DNA from: an uncultured Candidatus Saccharibacteria bacterium
GTDB lineage: Bacteria > Patescibacteria > Saccharimonadia > Saccharimonadales > CAMLKC01
Reading direction: 5' to 3'
Assembly: GCA_946480595.1 (NCBI GenBank)
Contig: CAMLKC010000039.1
Coordinates: 1-8,202 of the forward strand
Length of the DNA: 8,202 nucleotides
Below, piece by piece: positions 1 through 5,859 of the stretch. The notes below the pieces were generated by a model, which did not search any database, was not told where the DNA came from, and saw only the letters and a program-made list of their open reading frames with translations. The number at the start of each line of letters is the position of its first letter. The first letter of the stretch is position 1. Both the position numbers and the translations under genes were made by a program.

Positions 1-24
1 AACCGGGGCGGCGAGGAGAACGAC

Positions 25-327
25 ATGGTGGGAGGAGCCCGAGGAGGGGCTCACCACGACCTGGCGGTCTACTCGATCCTCATCGGCATGCTGCTGTACG
101 CGCTCGTCTTCGTCATGAAGTTCGACCGGCCGTACCGCTGGCTGTTCCCGGCCCTGCTGGGTCTCCAGCTCGTGCTGATGGCGATCGACGCGACCCGTGG
201 TCTCAACCCGCCGGACATGCACACCGCCTGTGATCTCACCTGCGGTGCGCAGAACCTGTCGGACCGGCTGCACGACGTGCTGGTCGGCCTGCAGGGCTGG
301 ATGCGCAGCGCTCATCTCCTGAACTGA
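25..327 (+). CDS. Small GC-rich two-transmembrane protein, function unknown (start possibly upstream)
   Basis: I do not recognise this 100-residue protein. Two hydrophobic helices are visible, about residues 14-32 and 39-55, separated by a short basic loop (KFDRPYR), so it should be an inner-membrane protein with a small hairpin topology. The C-terminal third is soluble and holds two cysteines (C69 and C73, a CxxxC spacing) in a segment that may face outside. I chose the ATG at 25 because GAGGAG lies at 13-18 with a 6-base spacer. However, the frame is open back to base 1, so the true start could lie outside the window. Codon use is strongly G/C at third positions, unlike pyrH and its neighbours. 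The gene ends in TGA and is followed 13 bases later by a strong hairpin terminator, so it ends its own transcription unit. Confidence 0.6.
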   Translation: MVGGARGGAHHDLAVYSILIGMLLYALVFVMKFDRPYRWLFPALLGLQLVLMAIDATRGLNPPDMHTACDLTCGAQNLSDRLHDVLVGLQGWMRSAHLLN

Positions 328-340
328 CAGAAAGGTGAGG

Positions 341-386
341 ACGCCGCCCTAGTACCGTGCTGTAGCACGGGAACGGGCGGCGTTTT
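341..386 (+). terminator. Intrinsic terminator after the two-TM gene
   Basis: A 9-bp G/C stem (ACGCCGCCC at 341-349 with GGGCGGCGT at 375-383) encloses a second 6-bp hairpin (CCGTGC 355-360, GCACGG 365-370, tetraloop TGTA). It is followed by a short T run at 383-386. It separates the first GC-rich gene from the promoter of the second. Confidence 0.8.
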
Positions 387-407
387 CACTTCCTACGCAT
401 ATGGTGT

Positions 408-436
408 GTGACAAGATTGACAAACTAGTATATAAT
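408..436 (+). promoter_or_regulatory. Sigma70-type promoter of the duplicated-domain gene
   Basis: A -35 GTGACA (408-413) and a perfect -10 TATAAT (431-436) are separated by exactly 17 bases. The expected start of transcription near 443 gives a leader of about 31 bases that contains AAGGAGG (462-468) before the ATG at 474. An inverted repeat, GGAAA-CA-TTTCC (444-455), sits right at the predicted start of transcription and could be an operator. The AT-rich patch stands out sharply between GC-rich flanks. Confidence 0.7.
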
Positions 437-473
437 ATGTCGTGGAAACATTTCCGAGCACAAGGAGGGCTTT

Positions 474-1268
474 ATGCCCGGCAAGGTACGACCGACCCCG
501 GTTTCCCTGGACACCCCGCGCGATCAGATCGTGCGCGAGGTCCGGGAGAAGCTCCAGCGGTTCCTGGCTGATGCGGCACGCTCGTCCGTCAAGGGCGGCG
601 AGAACGTCACGCAGCAGTACCCGATGATGACCCGCGAGATCGCGGGACTGGCTGGCCGACACGAGGCCATCTTCTCCATCAAGGGTGACGGCAACGTGTC
701 GGTCAACGACGCGGCTGCCATCTGCTACATCGGCGCGCAGGAGACGATCCTGCTCCGCATCATCCACCGCACCGGCAAGGACACCTGGGTCCGATACGAG
801 TTCGCCTTCTGTACGCAGGAGCGCGGACGCGTCAAGACCCGATGGGTGGACGCCAAGGAGTACTACAAGGCGCAGCCTGCGGAGGCGGCGACGGACCCGA
901 CATCGTCGGAGCCCGACCCCGCACTCATGCAGTCCAGCGCCGAGGAGCTCCTGAAGGTGCTCGCCTCGGGCCAGCGGCAGTTCCGCGCCAGGGGCGCGCA
1001 GCTCACTGGCGAGGAGGTCGAACACCAGATCAAGGGACTGGGCCGCGCGGTCCGGTTCCAGATCGGCAACAACGCCGTCAACCTGCCCGTCGGCGCCTAC
1101 AAGGCCGTGTGTTTCACGGCCGGCCAGGCGATCAAGCTGCGGGTCTTCCGCCGCTCCACCGACGGCTGGCTGCACGGCACGTTCACGCTGGACATCACTA
1201 CAGCCGCCAACGCCCAGCGCCGAGCGCGTGGGGCGACTGGCGGTCCGCGGTACCGTTGGCGCGGCTGA
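474..1268 (+). CDS. GC-rich hypothetical protein with two copies of an unknown domain
   Basis: This 264-residue soluble protein matches no family I know. It appears to contain the same unit twice, about residues 22-112 and 154-240, joined by an acidic, proline-rich linker (113-153). Shared positions in order include GLxGR/GLGR (58-62 and 188-191), F67/F195, I69/I197, C84/C213, Q89/Q218, LR (94-95 and 222-223), R99/R227, D103/D230, W105/W232 and F110/F237. Each unit begins with a predicted amphipathic helix and ends in what looks like a small beta-sheet. There is no signal peptide or membrane segment. The C-terminus is basic (RR-R-RYRWR), which could bind nucleic acid or an acidic partner. The ATG at 474 is fixed by AAGGAGG at 462-468. 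Third codon positions are nearly all G or C, which points to a high-GC source and contrasts with the downstream pyrH. The gene has its own promoter and a terminator after it. Confidence 0.8.
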   Translation: MPGKVRPTPVSLDTPRDQIVREVREKLQRFLADAARSSVKGGENVTQQYPMMTREIAGLAGRHEAIFSIKGDGNVSVNDAAAICYIGAQETILLRIIHRTGKDTWVRYEFAFCTQERGRVKTRWVDAKEYYKAQPAEAATDPTSSEPDPALMQSSAEELLKVLASGQRQFRARGAQLTGEEVEHQIKGLGRAVRFQIGNNAVNLPVGAYKAVCFTAGQAIKLRVFRRSTDGWLHGTFTLDITTAANAQRRARGATGGPRYRWRG

Positions 1269-1332
1269 CAGTCGTCGCCCGCCACTCCTAGTTAAGGGAC
1301 TTACAAGGTCCTGAGGCTTGGGAAAGCTTCCT

Positions 1333-1379
1333 CACCCCTTCGCCAGTGCGATCCACAGGCGGAGGGGTGCTTTCCTTTT
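1333..1379 (+). terminator. Intrinsic terminator between the GC-rich gene and pyrH
   Basis: A 12-bp stem (1333-1344 with 1358-1369, one G-T wobble) with a 13-base loop is followed by a pyrimidine-rich tract holding TTT and TTTT. It should stop readthrough into pyrH. A smaller hairpin (TGAGG 1312-1316 with CCTCA 1330-1334) overlaps the first two bases of the stem and could compete weakly with it. Nothing else was recognised in the 1269-1332 stretch. Confidence 0.7.
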
Positions 1380-1393
1380 ATGGGGTATTTATT

Positions 1394-1402
1394 TGATATA
1401 CT
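1394..1402 (+). promoter_or_regulatory. Extended -10 promoter of pyrH (leaderless)
   Basis: TGA followed by TATACT (1397-1402) forms an extended -10 element. The pyrH ATG lies only 7 bases after the hexamer, where transcription should begin, so the message is predicted to start at or within two bases of the start codon. No Shine-Dalgarno sequence is present. No clear -35 was found, as is usual for extended -10 promoters. Confidence 0.65.
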
Positions 1403-1409
1403 GGGACCC

Positions 1410-2117
1410 ATGTATAAACGTGTGCTCCTAAAATTATCCGGTGAACAACTACAAGGTAAATTCGACGGCGGGTTTGACGCCGAGCGAGCGGCCTGGATTG
1501 CCGACGAAGTCAAGAAAATCAAAGACAGCCAGGTCGTTATTATGATCGGTGGTGGCAACTACGCGCGCGGCGCTCAGCTAGCTGGCGGTGGTATTGGCCG
1601 TGTGACGGCAGATAATATTGGTATGATGGCAACAATGATGAACGCGTTGGCTTTGGCCGACGTTTTTAATAGCCGAGGAGTGGCTACCCGCGCCCTCACC
1701 AATATTCAGGCGGACCAAGTTGCCGACCAGTTTACGCACCGCCGGGCTATTTCCCACCTCGAAAAAGGCCGTGTGGTGATTGTTGCGGGCGGTATCGGCC
1801 GGCCTTACCTCACTACCGATACGGCGGCAGTTAACCTTGCGCTTGAAATGGACTGCGACGCTATTTTGAAGGCGACAAAGGTAGACGGTGTTTACGACAG
1901 CGACCCGACAACCAATTCGGCGGCGGTAAAATACGACCGTCTCACCCTTCTTCAGGCGGTTGAGCAACCCGAGGTGCGCGTGATGGACAAAGCGGCGATT
2001 GCCCTTGCCTACGACCACCACCAGTCGATTATCGTTTTTGAACTGCTAAAAGAAGACAACATTATGCGTGCGATCGCCGGCGAACCGGTCGGTACCACTA
2101 TTTCGGCCGAAGCCTGA
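1410..2117 (+). CDS. pyrH: UMP kinase (uridylate kinase)
   Basis: PyrH converts UMP plus ATP to UDP, the step that supplies all pyrimidine nucleotides and UDP-sugars, in the cytoplasm as a homohexamer of the amino-acid-kinase fold. The 235-residue length is typical of the family. Visible motifs are the N-terminal KLSGE (8-12), the glycine-rich GGGNYARG (47-54), DNIGMMATMMNALAL (68-82) and HLEKGRVVI (116-124). These are followed by the nucleotide-binding TTDTAA (135-140), KATKVDGVYDSDP (154-166), VMDKAAIAL (191-199) and GEPVGT near the end. The usual GTGNP before TTDTAA is GGIGRP here. The start at 1410 is chosen over an in-frame ATG at 1380 because family members begin with this YKRVLLKLSGE segment and because the promoter lies between the two. 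Unlike the common tsf-pyrH-frr order, it is followed by a hydrolase gene. Its TGA stop is part of the next gene's likely promoter. Confidence 0.96.
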   Translation: MYKRVLLKLSGEQLQGKFDGGFDAERAAWIADEVKKIKDSQVVIMIGGGNYARGAQLAGGGIGRVTADNIGMMATMMNALALADVFNSRGVATRALTNIQADQVADQFTHRRAISHLEKGRVVIVAGGIGRPYLTTDTAAVNLALEMDCDAILKATKVDGVYDSDPTTNSAAVKYDRLTLLQAVEQPEVRVMDKAAIALAYDHHQSIIVFELLKEDNIMRAIAGEPVGTTISAEA

Positions 2118-2123
2118 TACTAT
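2115..2123 (+). promoter_or_regulatory. Possible extended -10 promoter of the hydrolase gene
   Basis: The pyrH stop codon TGA (2115-2117) is followed directly by TACTAT (2118-2123), a four-of-six match to TATAAT, in the TGn-hexamer arrangement seen before the other resident genes. The next ATG is 6 bases further on. The hexamer is the weakest of the set; transcription from the pyrH promoter is the alternative. Confidence 0.4.
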
Positions 2124-2129
2124 TGATAT

Positions 2130-2957
2130 ATGAATTATGGAGCGTGGATCAAAAATCACCTGAGCCGGGTGATGATTGAAAACGACAGTCGTTCGGTCAG
2201 TGTTTGGTGCAGTGAGCCGAGCGACAAGCCGCTTCTATTGCTAGTGCACGGTATTAGCGGCGATCATGTCGGGCTGGTGCCACTTGCCGCAGAACTGCTA
2301 AAAGACCACCGGGTGGTTATGCTGGATCTGCCGGGTCATGGCGACAGCGATCAGATGGCCATTCCCGACGCAAGAGCGCTCCAGCGATGGTTTGATGAAG
2401 TTATCGTTCTGATTGAAAAACAGTTCGGCCCGGTGGCGGCAGTATGCGCCCATTCTTTCGGGTGCTCGGCCGTTATTAGTGAAAAGACACTCGTGGAACG
2501 TAAAGTCATTTTGCTTAATCCTGTCCCGGCACCAAGCGGTGTCTATGCGAGTTACTCGCGCATGATTATGGACTCAGCGCACTTTTGGGCGCACGTATAC
2601 AACTGGCGGCCATTCGTGTTCTTGCGCGGCCTGACGCTCGCCAAAGTCCACTCGCGCGATGTACTTCGCCGTGTCCGCTGGGTAGGGCTTCACTCTCGCC
2701 CTACTTTCGAACAGGTGGTATTTCAGGCTGGTCTGGTAGATATAATCCTTGACGGATCGGCCTATAAGCACGCGGCTGATAGCAAGGTGACGTTAGTAGT
2801 GTGCGGCATGTATGACACGACCGCCCGCCAGCGTGACACGCTGGATATGGAAGCAGTGTTCGGCGCCACAAAAACCGTTTTTTTGAAGGGCGGACACCTG
2901 GTTCCTATCGAGTCGCCCGACCGAGTCGCCCGCCTCATCCGAGATAGTCTGGTATAA
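2130..2957 (+). CDS. Alpha/beta-fold hydrolase
   Basis: This is a 275-residue cytoplasmic alpha/beta hydrolase with a complete apparent catalytic triad. The oxyanion-hole motif LLLVHGISGD is at 36-45, followed by DLPGHGDSD (66-74), a strand-turn common in this superfamily. The nucleophile elbow is AHSFG (107-111, Ser109), a variant of GxSxG with Ala first. The acid is probably Asp229 in CGMYDTT, and the base is His256 in KGGHLVPIESPD. Residues 135-210 form the cap that would set substrate choice. No signal peptide is seen. The substrate cannot be read from sequence; an ester or lipid substrate is possible given the glycosyltransferase genes downstream. It sits 12 bases after pyrH and 10 bases before the first glycosyltransferase on the same strand, with no Shine-Dalgarno. 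Its TAA stop lies inside the next promoter's TATAAT. Confidence 0.85.
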   Translation: MNYGAWIKNHLSRVMIENDSRSVSVWCSEPSDKPLLLLVHGISGDHVGLVPLAAELLKDHRVVMLDLPGHGDSDQMAIPDARALQRWFDEVIVLIEKQFGPVAAVCAHSFGCSAVISEKTLVERKVILLNPVPAPSGVYASYSRMIMDSAHFWAHVYNWRPFVFLRGLTLAKVHSRDVLRRVRWVGLHSRPTFEQVVFQAGLVDIILDGSAYKHAADSKVTLVVCGMYDTTARQRDTLDMEAVFGATKTVFLKGGHLVPIESPDRVARLIRDSLV

Positions 2958-2958
2958 T
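2950..2958 (+). promoter_or_regulatory. Extended -10 promoter overlapping the hydrolase stop codon
   Basis: TGG plus a perfect TATAAT (2953-2958) forms an extended -10. The bases CTG GTA TAA are also the last codons of the hydrolase, so its stop codon (2955-2957) is inside the hexamer. The glycosyltransferase ATG begins 9 bases after the box, predicting a leader of about 2-3 bases and no Shine-Dalgarno site. Confidence 0.65.
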
Positions 2959-2967
2959 ATCTATCAA

Positions 2968-3987
2968 ATGAAGAAAATTCGAATCAATATGGTGTCGGAG
3001 AGCGATGTTTCCGTTCAGGGGCATGGCGTTCACACCGCTTACGATGAAATGGCAAGTGCGCTGGAAAAGCGCGACGATGTAGAACTTATACGGGGTAAAT
3101 TTGGCGAGCAACTCGACGTCGATGTCGTGCACATGCACACTATTGGCAATCGCACCTGGAAAAAACTGCGCCAAAACGGCCCTAAAAAGGTGGTTTCGGC
3201 GCACATTGTGCCAGCCTCGTTGGTAGGGTCAATCATTTTAGCTGATTACTGGCTGCCGCTCGCTAAGCGCTATATGCGCTGGTACTACAACAAGGCCGAC
3301 AAGGTGCTGGCAGTTTCTGGCACGGTTGCCGACGTGCTGCATAACGACCTGGACGTGCCAAAAGACAAGATCGAGGTGTTCTATAACACGATCGACATGA
3401 GCCGCTATGCTTTTACCGACAAGCAAAAAGCCGACGCGCGCAAAAAGCTAAAACTTAAAAAAGACGAATTTATGGTACTAGGCATCGGCCAGGTGCAGCC
3501 TAGGAAACGCCTGGACGTCTTTGTAAAGATGGCCAAAGAGTTGCCTGACGTGACCTTTGTATGGGTTGGCGGTATTCCGTTCAAGCAGCTTGGTGCCGAT
3601 TACAAGGCAATGCAAAAGCTGATGGCCAGCGCGCCGAAAAACCTGCGCCTACCGGGAATCGTGCCGCATGACCAAGTGGCCGGCTATCTGGCTGCGGCCG
3701 ACGTCTTTTGCTTACCTGCCGAGCAAGAAAACCACCCCATGTGCGTCCTTGAAGCCGCTGGCGCATCTCTGCCTATCGTCCTTCGCGACATTCCAGAATA
3801 TGATGACACGTTTGCTCACGATGCCATTCGTTGTAAAGATGACGGTTTTTCCGCAGCAATCAAAAAACTGCATGAAAACAGTAGTGAATACAAGAAATGG
3901 CAAAAGAAAGCTGGTATCATTGCCAAGCGGTTTGATAGCAGCGCGGCAGCCGAGCGCCTCGTCAAACTCTATAAGCAACTGGTATAA
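2968..3987 (+). CDS. GT-B glycosyltransferase (GT4-like), first of a pair
   Basis: This 339-residue protein has the GT-B layout of family 4 glycosyltransferases, which move a sugar from a nucleotide donor to a lipid, sugar or protein acceptor. The N-terminal acceptor domain is short (about 1-150). It begins with a beta strand and a glycine/histidine loop (QGHGVH, 17-22) and contains VDVVHMHT (51-58) and ADKVLAVSG (110-118). The C-terminal donor domain starts near 165 with VLGIGQVQPRKRLD (170-183) and FVWVGG (197-202). It then has AAADVFCLP (242-250) and the EX7E motif E254 to E262 (ENHPMCVLE), followed by AAG and LPIVLRDIPEY. No membrane helix is visible, so it probably works at the cytoplasmic face. 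Its tight spacing to a second, distinct GT suggests two steps of one glycolipid or envelope-glycan pathway. Acceptor and donor are not known. It ends with the same CTG GTA TAA T as the gene before it. Confidence 0.88.
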   Translation: MKKIRINMVSESDVSVQGHGVHTAYDEMASALEKRDDVELIRGKFGEQLDVDVVHMHTIGNRTWKKLRQNGPKKVVSAHIVPASLVGSIILADYWLPLAKRYMRWYYNKADKVLAVSGTVADVLHNDLDVPKDKIEVFYNTIDMSRYAFTDKQKADARKKLKLKKDEFMVLGIGQVQPRKRLDVFVKMAKELPDVTFVWVGGIPFKQLGADYKAMQKLMASAPKNLRLPGIVPHDQVAGYLAAADVFCLPAEQENHPMCVLEAAGASLPIVLRDIPEYDDTFAHDAIRCKDDGFSAAIKKLHENSSEYKKWQKKAGIIAKRFDSSAAAERLVKLYKQLV

Positions 3988-3988
3988 T
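3980..3988 (+). promoter_or_regulatory. Extended -10 promoter overlapping the first GT stop codon
   Basis: TGG plus TATAAT (3983-3988) has the same nine bases as the element at 2950-2958. It again contains the upstream gene's TAA (3985-3987). The downstream ATG is 10 bases past the box. A weak purine stretch (AGGGCGAG) lies before the ATG and might help ribosome binding on a read-through message. Confidence 0.6.
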
Positions 3989-3998
3989 AGGGCGAGTT

Positions 3999-5303
3999 AT
4001 GCGTATCGGACTTTTCACCGACACTTATCGGCCGTCGATCAACGGGATCGTGTTCGTCGTCGAATCACTTAAAAAACACCTAGAGGCCCAGGGCCATGAG
4101 GTCTATATTTTTTGCCCGGGCAGTTCTATCCGTCCCGGCCGCCACGCTGAGGCATTCGACGAAGACGAGCACGTCATTCGTTTTCCAAGCGTCAAAGGCG
4201 CGTTTTACGACGATTACGACCTGAGCCTGTTCTTCCCTCCCCGTGTGCTTTCACGGATCAAAGAACTTGACCTCGATGTCATTCACTTTTTCACGCCCGG
4301 CCAAGTTGGCATGATGGGCGTGTACGCGGCGCACAAATGCAAGACGCCGCTTGTCGCCCAGCACTGTACCGACCTTCGCGAGTACGTCGAGCATTACCGC
4401 GACGGGCTGCTGCTTCCGGGACTATTGGCGCTTATCGCCCTTTTGCCGTTTGCTATCAAGGTCAATGGTAAGGACGTACGTGAGATCGTAAAGATGTATC
4501 TTCCAAGGCGCGAGCGCGTGCAGTGGAACATCGATATCGTCGAACGGATCCTGACTATTATTTACAGCAAGTGTGACGCCGTCATCGCGCTGAGCCGCAA
4601 AAGCCAAGCCCAGCTAGAAAGCTGGCAGAACGAGGAAAATTACCAATACGAGGTGACGATGCTGCCAAATGGCGTTGATCGTATTAAGCCTGCAACCGAG
4701 ACTCAGCTGAAAAGCTTTTATGATACGTTTGGCATCGACGAAAAAGACGAGGTGTTTGGTTTTGTCGGCCGGCTTGGGTCCGAAAAAAACCTGGCTATGC
4801 TGATTCCTGCGTTCGAACAAATCATTGAAAAACGCCCGCGCGCGCGGCTGCTGTTCGTCGGCGATTTTGAATTCCGCGAGACGCTAGAGCGCCTGGCGAG
4901 TGAGTCAACACACCCCGACCGCATTACCTTTACGGGTGCTTTGCCGAGGGAGAGCCTGGGCGTTGCTTATGGCGCCATGGAAGTCTTTGTATTCCCTTCA
5001 CTGACTGACACTCAGGGCTGGGTGCTCCACGAAGCCGCACTAGCCGGCTTGCCGATTATTCTTATTGATAAAGAAGTATCCGAGGTAGTTGTCGACGGTG
5101 AAAGCGGCTGGTACGCTGAAAACACCCCAGAAAGCGTCGCGAGTGCGGTCATCGACCTACTCTCACATCCTAAAAAGCGCGGTGAGTTTGGTGCCGAAAG
5201 TCAGCGTCTGGCTCGTCACTTTACTGAAAAACGCCAAGTTGCTAAACTCTCGAAACTCTACGAGCAAATCGTTGCAACGAAACAAACGACAGAAGAAGAA
5301 TAA
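3999..5303 (+). CDS. GT4 glycosyltransferase resembling diacylglycerol glucosyltransferases
   Basis: This 434-residue GT-B enzyme resembles the family that makes mono- or diglucosyl-diacylglycerol and related glycolipids. The N-terminus MRIGLFTDTYRPSINGI with SLKKHLEAQGHEVYIF (23-38) is characteristic of that group, as is VIHFFTPGQVGMMG (94-107). The donor domain carries FGFVGRLGSEKNL (253-265), LLFVGDF (284-290), TGALPRE (312-318) and VFPSLTDTQGWVLHEAALAGLP (331-352). In the last of these the usual EX7E reads D337 to E345, so the first Glu is Asp. Between the acceptor-domain motif EYVEHY (128-133) and CDAVIALS (192-199) there is a hydrophobic stretch (137-154) followed by a basic segment (MYLPRRERVQW), longer than I expect for the family and suited to membrane attachment. 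The ATG at 3999 matches the family start. It lies 11 bases after the first GT and is probably in the same pathway. The tail is charged (TEEE). Confidence 0.87.
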   Translation: MRIGLFTDTYRPSINGIVFVVESLKKHLEAQGHEVYIFCPGSSIRPGRHAEAFDEDEHVIRFPSVKGAFYDDYDLSLFFPPRVLSRIKELDLDVIHFFTPGQVGMMGVYAAHKCKTPLVAQHCTDLREYVEHYRDGLLLPGLLALIALLPFAIKVNGKDVREIVKMYLPRRERVQWNIDIVERILTIIYSKCDAVIALSRKSQAQLESWQNEENYQYEVTMLPNGVDRIKPATETQLKSFYDTFGIDEKDEVFGFVGRLGSEKNLAMLIPAFEQIIEKRPRARLLFVGDFEFRETLERLASESTHPDRITFTGALPRESLGVAYGAMEVFVFPSLTDTQGWVLHEAALAGLPIILIDKEVSEVVVDGESGWYAENTPESVASAVIDLLSHPKKRGEFGAESQRLARHFTEKRQVAKLSKLYEQIVATKQTTEEE

Positions 5304-5313
5304 CCCTTAGACA

Positions 5314-5344
5314 CGAAAGGCGCCGGGTCACCCCGGGCCTTTCG
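5314..5344. terminator. Terminator-like hairpin between convergent genes
   Basis: CGAAAGGC (5314-5321) pairs with GCCTTTCG (5337-5344). After one bulged G, CCGGG (5323-5327) pairs with CCCGG (5332-5336) around a 4-base loop. There is no long T run on either side. The hairpin lies 19 bases past the stop of the minus-strand gene and 10 past the GT stop, so it may serve both. U-poor hairpins of this kind are common in actinobacteria. Its design closely matches the terminator at 5823-5852. Confidence 0.7.
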
Positions 5345-5363
5345 GCCACTGGGCGATCCGGCG

Positions 5364-5747
5364 TTACGCCTCCTCAGTTTCGTCATCGACCAGGCTCTGG
5401 GCCATCTCCAGGTTGTCGATGGCCTTGGCGCGAACTTGCCGCAGCTTCATGACCGCGGTCTCGAACAGGTCGCGGGCGGCCGGCTCGTCCCCGTCGGGGG
5501 TGTTGACCAGGCTGTGAAGCGCGGGGTTCATCGCTTCCTCGCCGAGTTGGCGGCAGATGTCGGCCCAGCCGCGCTGGTCCGCCTCCTCACGGAGGGTGCC
5601 AGTGAGAGCCAGGTCGTGCTCGACAGCGTCGAACTCGGCCTGGCAGGCGTCCAGGTGCTGCTTAGGGCTGGTCCGCAGGCGGCGGCGCAGCACTGCGATG
5701 GCGATCAGGATGATGACGACGAGAAGGGCTCCAACTGCGACGTCCAT
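5364..5747 (-). CDS. GC-rich membrane-anchored helical protein, function unknown
   Basis: I do not recognise this 127-residue protein. Residues 3-20 are a single strongly hydrophobic helix followed by RRRLR (21-25). By the positive-inside rule this suggests a single N-terminal anchor with the basic side inside, so the rest (26-127) is probably cytoplasmic. The soluble part is acidic and looks almost wholly helical in two blocks (about 28-76 and 86-120) with spaced hydrophobic positions, possibly a coiled-coil or helical bundle. The tail is highly acidic (DDETEEA). The ATG at 5747 is supported by AGGAG on the minus strand (5759-5755) with a 7-base spacer. Third positions are mostly G or C, unlike the GT gene it converges with. 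It is flanked by an AT-rich promoter region and a hairpin terminator, so it appears to be a one-gene unit. Confidence 0.72.
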   Translation of the reverse strand: MDVAVGALLVVIILIAIAVLRRRLRTSPKQHLDACQAEFDAVEHDLALTGTLREEADQRGWADICRQLGEEAMNPALHSLVNTPDGDEPAARDLFETAVMKLRQVRAKAIDNLEMAQSLVDDETEEA

Positions 5748-5776
5748 GGGAATACTCCTAGGTTTTGCGGCATTGG

Positions 5777-5813
5777 TAAATATAATTTAAACATAAAAAC
5801 AATAAAAAAGCAA
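5777..5813 (-). promoter_or_regulatory. Likely AT-rich promoter region of the membrane-anchored gene
   Basis: On the minus strand TTGCTT (5813-5808) and TAAATT (5789-5784) are 18 bases apart. An alternative -10, TATATT (5784-5779), lacks a well-spaced -35. Either choice gives a leader of about 24-29 bases before the ATG. The bases just after the -10 (TATATTTACC) resemble those in the promoter of the next minus-strand gene upstream. Assignment of the exact hexamers is uncertain. Confidence 0.4.
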
Positions 5814-5822
5814 TAAGACATG

Positions 5823-5852
5823 AAAAGCGCGCCGTGACCTCGGAACGCCTTT
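5823..5852 (-). terminator. Intrinsic terminator of the upstream minus-strand gene
   Basis: Read on the minus strand, GAAAG-GCG, a 2-base bulge and CCG (5843-5841) pair with CGG (5834-5832), CGC and CTTT, with one bulged base on the 3' arm. The stem is followed by TTTTCA. It starts 7 bases after the TAG of the 150-residue gene. Stem order (GAAAGGC outside, CCG inside, single-base bulge) parallels the hairpin at 5314-5344. Confidence 0.6.
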
Positions 5853-5859
5853 CATGGTG

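Noticed and set aside
417..436. TTGACA at 417-422 as the -35 for TATAAT at 431-436
   Set aside because: The spacer is only 8 bases. GTGACA at 408-413 gives the standard 17-base spacer.
393..1175. A 260-codon open frame on the minus strand
   Set aside because: It is antisense to the GC-rich gene at 474-1268, which has a promoter, strong Shine-Dalgarno and G/C third positions; long antisense frames are expected in GC-rich coding DNA.
1380..1412. pyrH starting at the in-frame ATG at 1380
   Set aside because: The added residues are not found in PyrH proteins, and the likely promoter lies between 1380 and 1410.
1578..2021. Minus-strand open frame across pyrH
   Set aside because: It is antisense to a clearly conserved UMP kinase and has no start signals of its own.
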